In this document: piece after piece, positions 36,416-44,838 of the stretch
Numbering within the stretch: the first letter of the stretch is position 1
Layout of the letters: each line of letters starts with the position of its first letter
Source of the DNA: Clostridium cavendishii DSM 21758
GTDB taxonomy: Bacteria; Bacillota; Clostridia; Clostridiales; Clostridiaceae
Reading direction: 5' to 3'
NCBI RefSeq assembly: GCF_900141845.1
Contig: NZ_FQZB01000006.1
Location: 124,001 to 188,000, forward strand
DNA length: 64,000 nt
Made by a program: the position numbers and the translations under genes
Notes under the pieces: generated by a model
Database searches by the model: none
The model's input: only the letters and a program-made list of their open reading frames with translations
What the model was told of the DNA's origin: nothing

Positions 36416-36816
36416 TTATCGCGCAACTGCCATTAATCTATATGAATCATAATACTTACATACAACATCCTCTATGTTTTCAATATCAATTCCTGCTTTA
36501 TTCACCATCAATTCCATTATTTTCAAAGAACCATGTGATATCCCTGCCATGATGTATTGACCAATTGACTGTTAAATAACTAACTTTGTAGTAACATCAA
36601 TATTCTTGGAAACACCATATTGATAATTCGCCAAACTACCATTGAAACAGATTTACCAAAAAGCACAGGTGGTAGCTTAATATTGTCTTGTAGTGTATTC
36701 ATAATATCTACATTAGTCACTTCATTATCTAGCTTAATCCAATAATTGTCAAATGTGATATCATTAACTCTTCCTTCTCCAAGCTTAAGAACAGGTTTAC
36801 ATACTTTATCTGTCAA
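36416..36816 (-). pseudogene. Decayed gene between nuclease-GHKL and kinase
   Basis: A TTG-started frame (MTDKVCKPVLKLGEGRVND...VLFGKSVSM) runs to about 36630. The protein-like sequence then continues in another frame (NGSLANYQYGVSKNID, VTTKLVI), hits a TAA near 36569, and goes on in that same frame (QSIGQYIMAGISHGSLKIME ... VVCKYYDSYRLMAVAR) to a TAA at 36416. So one frameshift and one in-frame stop break what looks like a single gene of about 130 codons. Family not recognised. It lies within the nuclease-GHKL/kinase cassette in the same direction. Confidence 0.5.
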
Positions 36817-36829
36817 TAATGTAAATTTT

Positions 36830-37969
36830 TTAATTAATTTCTTTTAAGGATACCCTTCCATCTTCTAGTTTGCAAACTTCTTCCAAATAACCTCTAATAA
36901 ACTCAGATTCTTCCTTAGATATTGATATTTCTATTTTATAATTATGCGGAATACTTCTAATTAGCTTATTAATTATATATCCAAAATCGCTTAACATCAT
37001 AAATTTGTAAGTAACTTTTAATCTAACTATACTACAGTGCTGTGGTATATTGAATATATAGTCTACTTTCTTTGCCTCTAAATAATTAGTTTTAGGTATA
37101 TCAATTGAACACTCATCATCAACTATTAAGTCACACTTTATCTTTTTGTTAAAATCAAAAGATATAACATTTTCAGAATTTATATATTGGTAATTATAAC
37201 TTACTTTATCTTTATATTTATCTAAAAAAAATTCTAAAGTATACTTACCACCACCATGCATCTTATGCTTTCCTTTATAAGTTAATATATTAAATTCAGT
37301 ACCATTGTCTTTAATTTTTATACTATTCTCTTTAACTATCAAATTAACTTTACTAGCATTTCCATGTTCAAATGAATTTTTAGCTAACTCCATTATCGAT
37401 AGAGCTATATACTTATTATCTTTATCAATCCATTCTATTTTATTGGTAATATATTCTATTTGTTCTTGAAATGAATCATACATTAGTTGAATTTCTATAA
37501 TATCCTCATTTTTATTTAACTCTAAAAATTTAATTTTTATCTCAGGATATTTAGTGTCAATAATTTTTGCTACAATCCTATTATTATAAAATTTATATTT
37601 GCACTTATGTTTCTCACAATAATTTTTACAATCTTGAATCTCTTCCAAGTTAGGGTCAAAATTTAGAAAAGAAATACATACTGCTCCTTCATTTTTTCCT
37701 AATGACAATAAAACATCTACTGCTTTACATACATCTTTATAAAGCTTACCTTTTGCCGAATCTGCAGTAGCTTGTATACATATATAATTATTGTTTTTAT
37801 CTACGCACCACATATCTGGAGTACCTTTTCTTGTCCTAAATCCACCTTCACATCCTCCCATTTGGGACATTGTGCTCCACTCTCTATTCTCTCTTGATAA
37901 TATTTCACAAGCCAATTGTTGTAGCTCTCCAGCACTTAAATTTTTTAAAATCGTTTCTGTAATATTCAT
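36830..37969 (-). CDS. Putative restriction-nuclease/GHKL ATPase fusion
   Basis: 379 residues. N-terminal 140: a restriction-endonuclease-like core, with GTPDMWC (Asp52) and YICIQATAD (Gln66-x-Thr68) in the places of the D and (D/E)xK motifs; the departure from ExK makes activity uncertain. C-terminal half: a Bergerat-fold (GHKL) ATP-binding domain with N-box ELAKNSFEHG (Glu194, Asn198), IKDNGTEF (Asp221) and HGGGK (238-242). No phospho-acceptor His or receiver domain, so it is not a normal sensor kinase. This domain order suggests a defence protein in which ATP binding controls a nuclease. The next, decayed gene follows 13 bases downstream. Confidence 0.65.
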   Translation of the reverse strand: MNITETILKNLSAGELQQLACEILSRENREWSTMSQMGGCEGGFRTRKGTPDMWCVDKNNNYICIQATADSAKGKLYKDVCKAVDVLLSLGKNEGAVCISFLNFDPNLEEIQDCKNYCEKHKCKYKFYNNRIVAKIIDTKYPEIKIKFLELNKNEDIIEIQLMYDSFQEQIEYITNKIEWIDKDNKYIALSIMELAKNSFEHGNASKVNLIVKENSIKIKDNGTEFNILTYKGKHKMHGGGKYTLEFFLDKYKDKVSYNYQYINSENVISFDFNKKIKCDLIVDDECSIDIPKTNYLEAKKVDYIFNIPQHCSIVRLKVTYKFMMLSDFGYIINKLIRSIPHNYKIEISISKEESEFIRGYLEEVCKLEDGRVSLKEIN

Positions 37970-38090
37970 CTTTCTACCCCTAATATATATTTTAAAATAG
38001 TTAGTATAAATTTCCCATTAGTCATTATATCATATAAACTTATTTATCATATATATTTTTATATAGAGAATTATTTATCTTTCTAAAAAT

Positions 38091-38133
38091 AACAAATCTA
38101 CAACAATACTTTATATATTACCGTAGATTTGTT
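38091..38133. terminator. Hairpin with 11-bp stem
   Basis: AACAAATCTAC and GTAGATTTGTT, perfect, with a 21-base loop. The position suits the end of the MazG-like transcript. The U-tract is weak. Confidence 0.5.
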
Positions 38134-38249
38134 GCTTTAGGCAAAGCATAAATAACCTCTAATCTATATTTAATTATCAAATATTAGCAAAAACTTCATT
38201 TACTTATTGTACGGTTCACCCTAAATAATGCTAAACTTATGCATAGGAA

Positions 38250-38282
38250 AAACCCTCGACTAATCAAATTAGTCGAGGGTTT
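38250..38282. terminator. Strong terminator-type hairpin
   Basis: AAACCCTCGACTAAT, 3-base loop, ATTAGTCGAGGGTTT: perfect 15-bp stem, preceded by AA. About 90 bases after the MazG-like gene stop. Confidence 0.75.
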
Positions 38283-38374
38283 CATGATGGAGGCGAATCA
38301 TTATGTGCATCCATTTGAAATACTAACCATAACTTTTAAACATATAAATTTAATTTTAATAAACCTTTATATGC

Positions 38375-38683
38375 CTAAAAAATCTTCTCAAGCACAATCC
38401 CTTCCTTAAATTTCCCTCTTTCACCTCTCTTCTTCTCTCTAGCCCTAACTAACTCTTCCTCACTATATCCCAAATCCTCAGCTAGTCCAAAAAGCACTTC
38501 CACTACATCTGCCAATTCTTCTAAATTCTTAACTTCCAAGAATTCTCCAGCCTCTTCCATAAGCTTTTTCTCAAGCATTTCAGTCTTTTCCTCCCCAGTT
38601 AACATTGAGTATTCACATTCACTACCGGAATTCTTTATTATTTCGGGTATTCTATCTCTAACTAATTTATTATAAACTTTCAT
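38375..38683 (-). CDS. MazG-like nucleotide pyrophosphohydrolase, copy A
   Basis: 102 residues. MKVYNKLVRDRIPEII is the signature of the phosphoribosyl-ATP pyrophosphohydrolase-like/MazG family; the metal-binding helix EEAGEFLE ... EELADVVEVLF (ExxE...ExxD) is complete. These all-alpha enzymes split NTPs to NMP and pyrophosphate and are thought to clean non-standard nucleotides. A close paralogue lies at 41588 in the other copy of the duplicated segment. No clear AGGAGG; TGAGGTAAATATT precedes ATG. Confidence 0.85.
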   Translation of the reverse strand: MKVYNKLVRDRIPEIIKNSGSECEYSMLTGEEKTEMLEKKLMEEAGEFLEVKNLEELADVVEVLFGLAEDLGYSEEELVRAREKKRGERGKFKEGIVLEKIF

Positions 38684-38747
38684 TAATATTTACCTCATTT
38701 CTAAAATACCTTAATATTTTTATTATCTCACACCTATTTTTCTACTC

Positions 38748-38873
38748 TTAGTCTTCACACTCTTTTTCAAATACCAAATCAAATGCTTCTATAATACTAT
38801 GAGAACTAAAATCTATTGGTATTGCAGTTACAAATCTCCAACCTTCTTTACTATATTTATCTATAACAGACCT
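38748..38873 (-). pseudogene. DUF4177 fragment, copy A
   Basis: C-terminal about 40 codons only (IDKYSKEGWRFVTAIPIDF ... DLVFEKECED), homologous to the intact gene at 45324. The 5' part is deleted and the joint runs straight into the HNH remnant. Confidence 0.75.
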
Positions 38874-39004
38874 ATAATCTATCCATCACAGTAACTCCCT
38901 GATTCACTACTATCTGATACACTGGAGCTATATTTTGATTTAACTTTGAACTAAAATCTATTTTTATTTAACAAATTCATTTGTTCAATTATTTACCTGC
39001 TCAT
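38872..39004 (-). pseudogene. HNH gene remnant, copy A
   Basis: Start region (ATG at 39004, matching the first codons of the HNH gene at 43389) joined directly to its last codons (PVYQI... VTVMDRL region, stop 38872). About 1 kb is missing, including the whole HNH domain. Confidence 0.75.
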
Positions 39005-39051
39005 TTTCTCCCCCTTTTACCACATAAATCTCTTAAATCCGCATGATCAGC

Positions 39052-39087
39052 ATAACTATAAAACTATTTATATAGTTTTATAGTTAT
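39052..39087. promoter_or_regulatory. Perfect inverted repeat upstream of HNH remnant
   Basis: ATAACTATAAAACTA and TAGTTTTATAGTTAT, 6-base loop. The same element is present, with small changes, upstream of the intact HNH gene (43437-43473), in a well conserved 290-base leader. Possible operator or leader hairpin. Confidence 0.4.
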
Positions 39088-39309
39088 ATATTTAAATATT
39101 TCCCTAGTTAACTATATAAAATTATATATATTTCCCTATTTAAATTCCTTTTTAATTATAACATCATTGTTCCTACAACTCCCATATATTCTCCTAAATC
39201 TCTTTTAATAAATAACTATCATAAAAAATTAAAGACACTAGTCTCTACTACCGTCTTCTTATTTTCCATATATTTCATCTAATATTAATCTTGTTTATTA
39301 CCTATCATG

Positions 39310-39346
39310 AAAATTCCTTCCTACGAAATCTGTAGGAAAGAGTTTT
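39310..39346. terminator. Palindromic repeat copy 5 (terminator)
   Basis: AAAATTCCTTCCTACG, loop AAATC, TGTAGGAAAGAGTTTT, just after the stop of the gene fragment at 39354. Confidence 0.7.
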
Positions 39347-39353
39347 ATAATAA

Positions 39354-39698
39354 TTATTCTATTAAAAATGCTTCAATTACGTGCCTATATAAAAATATTT
39401 TATTCTCTTCTGGTATAAAATAAGCTCCATTGTAATAGTTGACATCATCAAAAATTTGACCCTTTTCAACTTCTCCTAATTCATTGATTGTTGCTAACAG
39501 ATATTCTTCAGAATTTCCTACTACAATTAAAAATGACTTCCTTTCTTTATCCAATGTTATATTATTAATATGTGACTTAGGCGGTATTTTATATTCCCAA
39601 TCAATCGTATAAAAATCCTTTATAAATCTAATACTCTCCTTAGATACTAAAATTGCTCCATTATCACTTATTTGAATTTTAATAATATCCTTATCATT
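39354..39698 (-). pseudogene. N-terminally truncated hypothetical gene
   Basis: A frame of about 114 codons is open up to a TAA at 39699 but has no start codon in its first part. Protein-like sequence begins NDKDIIKIQISDNGAILVSK and passes through SLIVVGNSEEYLLATINEL-like beta strands. A TTG at 39554 gives a 66-residue frame without ribosome site. It looks like a remnant whose 5' end is lost; possibly an immunity-type protein. Family not recognised. Confidence 0.5.
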
Positions 39699-39842
39699 TT
39701 ATATTGAATTACTTGTAATTCTTATTATTAAATTTCTGACAATGTCTCCGAGATTTTTATAAGCGTAGAGAATGAGTGGTATATATATCCACTATGTTTT
39801 TTGTGGAAACAATGTATAATATATCATCGGGGGAGTGATACA

Positions 39843-40544
39843 ATGAAAAACTTATTAAAAAAGAAGGTATTTATAATACCAGCAGTAATTATTTTATACA
39901 TTATATTGGTTACGAATGCTCCTAAGTTAGCAAGTGTTTTAGCTTTTGGGTTAGGTGCAGTAGCTATTTATTACTTTTATTTTAAAAGCTCTAAGTTTAA
40001 ATCAAGAAATATTGTAGTTAAGATTACTACAGGAATAGCAATATTTTTTGGTATGCTATTCTTTGGAATTAGGCCAATGTCATCTGAAACTCACCAATCA
40101 AATGACCAAAAAGTAGCGGCTGATAAGGTAAATGTAGAACAGCAAAAAAAAGAAAAGAAGCTAGCTGAGGAAGAGCAAACTAAGAAATTAGAAGAAGAAA
40201 AGGCAAAAAAAGAAACTGAGGAAAGAGCCAAGGTGAAAGCTGAGGAAAACAAGAAAAAAGCTGAAGAAGAGGCTTTAAAAGCTCAACAAGAAGAAGCTAA
40301 AAAAGCAAGCGCAGAAAGTTCTACTAGTTCAAGTTCTGTACAATCAAATAATAGCTCAGCAGTAGCTAAACAAGAACAACATACAACAAATAGTGGAGTA
40401 ATGGTTTGGTTATCTGCAACAGGAGATGATTATCATTCAATAGATCATTGTGGTAGAATGAATCCTAAAAAAGCTAGACAAGTTACATTGGAAGAAGCTA
40501 AAAGAGGTTATAAACCATGTTCTAAATGTCATCCACCTCAATAA
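39843..40544 (+). CDS. Membrane protein with coiled coil and C-terminal Cys/His motif
   Basis: 233 residues from ATG 39843, with GGGGGAG 6 bases upstream. Two membrane segments at the N-terminus (VFIIPAVIILYIILVTNAP; IVVKITTGIAIFFGMLFFGI). Residues about 75-165 are a long Lys/Glu/Ala coiled coil (EEQTKKLEEEKAKKETEERA type), then a Ser-rich linker. The C-terminal 40 residues (HSIDHCGRMNPKKARQVTLE ... YKPCSKCHPP) are a Cys/His module found at the ends of secreted clostridial and bacillary proteins, probably metal-binding or an Ada-like zinc fold. Role unknown. Terminator at 40575. Confidence 0.75.
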   Translation: MKNLLKKKVFIIPAVIILYIILVTNAPKLASVLAFGLGAVAIYYFYFKSSKFKSRNIVVKITTGIAIFFGMLFFGIRPMSSETHQSNDQKVAADKVNVEQQKKEKKLAEEEQTKKLEEEKAKKETEERAKVKAEENKKKAEEEALKAQQEEAKKASAESSTSSSSVQSNNSSAVAKQEQHTTNSGVMVWLSATGDDYHSIDHCGRMNPKKARQVTLEEAKRGYKPCSKCHPPQ

Positions 40545-40574
40545 GAAGTGGTTGGATATATAAATAAAATTAAT

Positions 40575-40604
40575 AAAAAGCGAAAGGAATTCCTTCCGCT
40601 TTTT
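40575..40604 (+). terminator. Terminator of 39843 gene
   Basis: AAAAAGCGaAAGGAAT and ATTCCTTcCGCTTTTT-type stem, followed by ATTTTT. 30 bases after the stop. Confidence 0.9.
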
Positions 40605-40739
40605 ATTTTTGCATTTAACATATCAATTAAGTTTTTATAGTATTGTTAATTGTAGCTTTATAATAAAGTCATATTGTTTATAACAAAGTAGTATCATTTT
40701 AAATAAAGTTGTATTAAACTATCTTTGAATCTGGAAACA

Positions 40740-40778
40740 AAAATACCGTATATTCACTTCTGAATAATACGGTATTTT
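40740..40778. terminator. Hairpin between convergent genes
   Basis: AAAATACCGTATATTCA, loop CTTC, TGAATAATACGGTATTTT (one bulge). 50 bases after the stop of the minus-strand GNAT, with T-runs on both sides. Confidence 0.7.
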
Positions 40779-40827
40779 GAGAGGTTATTTGGTTTTGTAG
40801 TTGTTTCATATTATAGAAGGTTATTAA

Positions 40828-41283
40828 CTATTTTAAACTTAAACTATATAATAATTCACCATCAATAATCTTACCTGTATCTTTAAAGTTAAAACTTTCA
40901 TAAAGTTTTTTCCCTATTTGATTTTCTTGGTCAAAGGATAAAAAAATTTCATTGCAATCTTTAAAGCTTTTCATTTCTTCAATAACTTTTCCAAGTGCTG
41001 CCTTTCCATATCCTTTTCCTTGATATTTATGGTCTATCATAATTCTGGATATCTCATAAAGGTTATCTTCATAGCAATACCCATACATTGTAAATCCAAC
41101 CATGGTATTTTCATCATATATCGCCTTAGTAATCCAACCATTTTCAAAATTCGATTGAACAATAGAGTACGCATTGGAAGCAATAAATTCTTCACCAAGA
41201 TAATGTATATTATCTTTATTCGTAGTTAAAAGAATACACTTTTCCCAGTTTGATTTATCAATTTCTTTTAAATAAATATTCAT
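40828..41283 (-). CDS. GNAT N-acetyltransferase, spermine/spermidine-type
   Basis: 151 residues from ATG 41283 (GGGGGA 4 bases upstream). Complete single GNAT domain: TKAIYDENTMVGFTMYGYC strand, YEISRIMIDHKYQGKGYGKAA with the acetyl-CoA loop QGKGYG, and the closing ENQIGKKLYESFNFKDTG. The length and the IMIDHKYQGKGYG line are like diamine acetyltransferases (BltD/PaiA type), so a polyamine is a reasonable substrate, not proven. Confidence 0.85.
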   Translation of the reverse strand: MNIYLKEIDKSNWEKCILLTTNKDNIHYLGEEFIASNAYSIVQSNFENGWITKAIYDENTMVGFTMYGYCYEDNLYEISRIMIDHKYQGKGYGKAALGKVIEEMKSFKDCNEIFLSFDQENQIGKKLYESFNFKDTGKIIDGELLYSLSLK

Positions 41284-41587
41284 TTTATCCCCCATTTATA
41301 ATTAATTATCCTTGTTTCGCCACATCTAACAATTATCATTTAAACACATTATTTTGATACATATTATAATATATTTTCAAATACCATACTATTTAATTTG
41401 TAAAGACCATTTTTTATTTATTAATTCATAATTTTTCTATTTGTTGAGCAAACTTTATTATAAAAGTTAATATTATTAAAAAACTTATATTTTGATATAA
41501 CTTTATTCTAAAACCATTATTTTTATTTAACGTATTTTAGACACTTATAACAAGTATTTTGATTAAACTTTATCTAAGCCCTAATAA
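41284..41587. other. Intergenic region
   Basis: A+T-rich; a TATAAT at about 41366 on the minus strand may belong to the GNAT promoter. No gene or strong hairpin seen. Confidence 0.35.
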
Positions 41588-41896
41588 CTAAAAAGTTTTA
41601 TTAAGCACTATTCCTTCCTTAAATTCCCCACGTTCATCTCTCTTCTTCTCCCTAGCCTTAACTAAATCTTCTTCACTATATCCCAAGACATCAGCTAGTC
41701 CAAAAAGCACTTCCATTACATCTGCTAATTCTTCCAAATTCTTAGCTTCCAAGAATTCTTCAACCTCTTCCATAAGCTTTTTCTCAAGCATTTCAGTTTT
41801 TTCAGCCCCAGTTACCACTGAGCATTCACATTCACTACCGGAATTCTTTATTATTTCTGGTATTCTATCTCTAACTAATTTATTATAAACTTTCAT
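41588..41896 (-). CDS. MazG-like nucleotide pyrophosphohydrolase, copy B
   Basis: 102 residues, close paralogue of the protein at 38375: same MKVYNKLVRDRIPEII start and ExxE...ELADVMEVLF metal site. Differences are scattered, for example EEVEEFLE instead of EEAGEFLE, with the metal-binding Glu residues kept. Belongs to duplicated segment B. Confidence 0.85.
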   Translation of the reverse strand: MKVYNKLVRDRIPEIIKNSGSECECSVVTGAEKTEMLEKKLMEEVEEFLEAKNLEELADVMEVLFGLADVLGYSEEDLVKAREKKRDERGEFKEGIVLNKTF

Positions 41897-41960
41897 TAAT
41901 ATTTACCTCATTTCTACAATACCTTAATATTTTTATTATCTCACATCTATTTTTCTACTC

Positions 41961-42148
41961 TTAATCTTCACACTCTTTTTCAAATACCAAATCAAATGCT
42001 TCTATAATACCATGTGAACTAAAATCTATTGGTATTGCAGTTACACAAATCTCCAACCTTCTTTACTATATTTATCTATAACAGACCTATGATCTGAAAC
42101 TGCAAAAATTCCCTCTCCTCTTGATTTAACATACCTGTATTTATACAT
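41961..42148 (-). pseudogene. DUF4177 gene with frameshift
   Basis: Begins MYKYRYVKSRGEGIFAVSD like the intact gene at 45324, but two extra bases at about 42043 (TTACACAAATC against TTACAAATC in copy A) throw it into a stop after RFV. The remaining frame (IDFSSHGIIEAFDLVFEKE) continues to 41961. Confidence 0.8.
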
Positions 42149-42184
42149 AGCCTATTCCTCCCCTAAATTCTCGTTTAATTTAAC

Positions 42185-42234
42185 CTAAGCAAATAATATA
42201 CTATCCATACTTGTTTTACCATTCAACCCTTCAC
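42185..42234 (-). pseudogene. SUKH C-terminal remnant
   Basis: About 16 codons reading GEGLNGKTSMDSILFA and stop, matching the end of the SUKH protein at 45542 (LNGKTSMDSILFD). Shows that a DUF4177-SUKH pair once stood here as at 45.3-46.1 kb. Confidence 0.65.
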
Positions 42235-43389
42235 CTATAATCTATCCATCACAGTAAATCCCTGATTTATTGCTATCTGATACACTGGAGCTATATTTTG
42301 CTTTAACTTTGAGCTAAAGTCTATTTTGTTTGAGTATTTATAATATTCATAAGGATTTTCTAATTGTAATATATCCATATATTCTTCTAAGTCCTTATTT
42401 TTCTTCTTATCACACATATAAGCAAAAGCCTCATATTGAACATTACAGAATAAATCTATATAAGCATCACAGTCTAATAGATTATCACTTTTAGAGCTAT
42501 TTATATTCTTAAAGGTCGGTGTTAAGTTCCACATCTTATCGTGTAAAACAAAACTCCAAGGTATGAAGTGATCTATACTAAGCACCCCGTATTTCTCATA
42601 GTTCATATCATTAAATTCATTTCCTGTATATATATCCTTTATGTCTCTTTCGAATATGATTCCCTTCCATAGTTTTTTTGCTGTTTCTAGTTCTCTCTTT
42701 ATAGGAGCTTCTAGTTTAAGTGCTATAGCTGGAACATTTGGATTTCTTTTTTGGAGAAACATTACAAGCTTATAATAAATCCATGATTTTATTATCTTGT
42801 AATTATCTCTTAAGTAGTCATCCCAGCCTTCATTTATTACGATGGTATCTCCATTTATAATTTTATATACTGCATAACTAGTATTTTGTGATAGATATTC
42901 TATGTATTTGTTTTTTGATTTATCTTTTATCCCTTTTAACTCTTCTGCATAGAATGGAGTTATTAATCTATATGGTACATATAACCCAAGCTCTTTTATC
43001 ATTTTTAGTAGCTCTTTATCATTGCTTTTGTATATAAAGTCTAATAGCTTTTCTGAGTTATGATTTGATGGTAAATTATATTTTTCTGCCATATAATTTA
43101 CTGGCTTTTTTAAGTTATCTGAATAACCAAAACTTAATTTGTATTTTAATAGTGGATACCAAGAATAAGTTATCATCCTAGAGATTATTCTTTTAAACTC
43201 TATTATATTATTTCCTGCGCTAACTTCATCTAGTATTCCAAGTAACCAATATAGTTTATAGCTTGCTACTACGTTCTTATCATCAAGAACTTTTGAAAAC
43301 ATTCTTGTATTTATCTCTTCAGCACTTGGCAAATTGTATTCTATTTCTTTATTTAACAAGCTCATTTGTCCAATTATTTCCCTGCTCAT
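42235..43389 (-). CDS. HNH endonuclease domain protein
   Basis: 384 residues. The nuclease part is at about 255-310: IYTGNEFNDMNYEKYGVLSI, then DHFIPWSF...WNLTPTFKNINSSKSDNLL, a DH...N...N type HNH motif without Cys knuckles. The N-terminal 250 residues are helical and of unknown role (KLYWLLGILDEVSAGNNIIE). Proteins of this build are found in restriction and defence loci. Ribosome site GGGGGAGAAA lies before ATG. A deletion remnant of a second copy is at 38872. The conserved 290-base leader with an inverted repeat suggests regulation. Confidence 0.75.
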   Translation of the reverse strand: MSREIIGQMSLLNKEIEYNLPSAEEINTRMFSKVLDDKNVVASYKLYWLLGILDEVSAGNNIIEFKRIISRMITYSWYPLLKYKLSFGYSDNLKKPVNYMAEKYNLPSNHNSEKLLDFIYKSNDKELLKMIKELGLYVPYRLITPFYAEELKGIKDKSKNKYIEYLSQNTSYAVYKIINGDTIVINEGWDDYLRDNYKIIKSWIYYKLVMFLQKRNPNVPAIALKLEAPIKRELETAKKLWKGIIFERDIKDIYTGNEFNDMNYEKYGVLSIDHFIPWSFVLHDKMWNLTPTFKNINSSKSDNLLDCDAYIDLFCNVQYEAFAYMCDKKKNKDLEEYMDILQLENPYEYYKYSNKIDFSSKLKQNIAPVYQIAINQGFTVMDRL

Positions 43390-43777
43390 TTTCTCCCCCT
43401 TTTACCACCTAAATCTCTCAAACCTACATGATCAGCATAACTATTTAACTATTTATATAGTTTTATAGTTATATATTTAAATATTTCCCTAGTTAACTAT
43501 ATAAAATTATATATATTTCTCTATTTAAATTCCTTTTTAATTATAACATCATTGTTCCTACAATTCCCATATATTCTCCTAAATCTCTTTTAATAAATAA
43601 CTATCACAAAAATTAAAGACACTAGCCTCTACTACTGTCTTCTTATTCCCCATATATTTTATCTAATACTAATTTATTCCATAAAATATAGATACTCGCC
43701 TTCATACTTTCACACTTTACCTATAATAAACATATAATAATTATGTAATATAGTAAATTAAAAAAGGAGTGATAACT
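43390..43777. other. Intergenic region upstream of HNH gene and 43778 gene
   Basis: The left 285 bases are the conserved leader shared with copy A, including a degenerate form of the inverted repeat at 43437-43473. The rest is A+T-rich and should carry the promoter of the plus-strand gene. Confidence 0.5.
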
Positions 43778-44572
43778 ATGCTTTATGACTCAACAAAACC
43801 AGTAGAAGAATCTGTAGAAACTGAAAAAACTGAAGTATCAGAACCGAAGGTACTAGACCCTAGGCTTAGAGGTATTATAAGAGTATATCAAAATAGTATT
43901 CCATGGAACAATCGTAGTAATGCAACCCTACTATCTTTAGGCAAAGTACTAGGTGTTGATTATTTTATACACCCAATTAGTGATTTAATTAATGAAGTTC
44001 CTCTAGATACAACTGTAGTATTAATTTCTTCAAATAGTATCGGAAGTGAAGCAGCTGCTACAGAAGAGAATAATGCAATTGTTCAGAGAAATCTGTACTG
44101 TTTTGTGAATCGTGGTGGAGTTCTAATTGTAGATATGGCTGATAATTTAAAAAACGGAGGCTATACTGCCCCTGGCTCTTATGGAACACCAGATTATATT
44201 TTCCCAGATTACGCTGATGGCTACAAACTATTTCTAACACCTAAATCTTACTGTAGCACTTTTGTTAATGGACCAACAATAACATTAACAGATGAAAATA
44301 TAGATATGGATCCAAATACTAGATGGTCAGCTCATGGAAATTTACAAGATGGTATAATTATACCAAAATCATCAAAAATATTAATGACAACTATTTTTGG
44401 AGGAATTCAAAAACCAGTTTTAGCTTACTATTGTCTAGGTAATGGATTTGTAATTGTCGATACAATTACAAAAGAATTTTACGGTCAAAATCCTGCTGGT
44501 GTTGGACCATCAAATATCCTAACCAATTTATTTTACTTTGCATATAATTTAAGCAAATTATGTTTCTGTTAG
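43778..44572 (+). CDS. Hypothetical protein, glutamine-amidotransferase-like fold suspected
   Basis: 264 residues from ATG 43778 (AAAAGGAG 7-8 bases upstream). The first 25 residues are acidic and disordered (KPVEESVETEKTEVSEPK). The rest alternates strands and helices with GGVLIVDMADNL and GNGFVIVDTITKEF, each a hydrophobic strand after Gly-Gly or Gly-Asn-Gly, as in amidotransferase/ThuA-like folds; no catalytic Cys-His-Glu set can be pointed out. No signal peptide. Family not recognised. Terminator at 44631. Confidence 0.6.
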   Translation: MLYDSTKPVEESVETEKTEVSEPKVLDPRLRGIIRVYQNSIPWNNRSNATLLSLGKVLGVDYFIHPISDLINEVPLDTTVVLISSNSIGSEAAATEENNAIVQRNLYCFVNRGGVLIVDMADNLKNGGYTAPGSYGTPDYIFPDYADGYKLFLTPKSYCSTFVNGPTITLTDENIDMDPNTRWSAHGNLQDGIIIPKSSKILMTTIFGGIQKPVLAYYCLGNGFVIVDTITKEFYGQNPAGVGPSNILTNLFYFAYNLSKLCFC

Positions 44573-44630
44573 TATAATAGCATTGTTTAGATTATAAAAT
44601 ATCAGAATGACTTTTAAGGTATATTAATAA

Positions 44631-44656
44631 AGGATGTATAATTCATTATACATCCT
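44631..44656 (+). terminator. Terminator of 43778 gene
   Basis: AGGATGTATAAT, 2-base loop, ATTATACATCCT, perfect; then CTCATTATAAAT. The short U-content leaves some doubt. Confidence 0.7.
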
Positions 44657-44838
44657 CTCATTATAAATACTCATTTATCCTTTATTTTCATAATAAAATA
44701 CTCAATCTATAGAACCGATTTTATTATTTTAACTTTCTACTATAAAGGAAGCAATCTAATCTGTAGTAATATATTTTTGAAGTTTCTTTAACCTATTAAA
44801 TTTAAAAAGATTAAGAATAAGCAAATTAAATTAAAATT

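Larger units (their letters stand above)
37970..38374. other. Intergenic region with two hairpins
   Basis: About 400 bases between the GHKL gene and the MazG-like gene. Contains the hairpins at 38091 and 38250; otherwise A+T-rich with no gene visible. Confidence 0.5.
38372..39286. repeat. Duplicated segment, copy A (eroded)
   Basis: Same order and nearly the same sequence as copy B (41585-43673): MazG-like gene, DUF4177 gene, HNH gene and about 290 bases of its upstream region. In copy A the 5' part of DUF4177 and most of HNH are deleted, with joints at short shared words (CCTAT[A/G]ATCT and CTATTT). Confidence 0.85.
41585..43673. repeat. Duplicated segment, copy B (fuller)
   Basis: Counterpart of 38372-39286. 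It keeps the complete MazG-like and HNH genes and a DUF4177 gene with a frameshift. The two copies are direct repeats about 3.2 kb apart. Confidence 0.85.

Noticed and set aside
36830..37969. Sensor histidine kinase
   Set aside because: The GHKL motifs are present, but there is no dimerisation His box, no membrane segment and no response regulator nearby.
34670..38313. Possible tRNA 3'-end-like direct repeats (TTTCATGGTTGAGCCGAA near 34674 and TTTCATGATGGAGGCGAA near 38281) as attachment sites of the kinase cassette
   Set aside because: Similarity is short, and neither stretch has the T-arm sequence at the right distance; no integrase is found.
39052..39087. CRISPR or phage attachment repeat
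   Set aside because: It is a single inverted repeat within a duplicated leader, with no spacer series or integrase.
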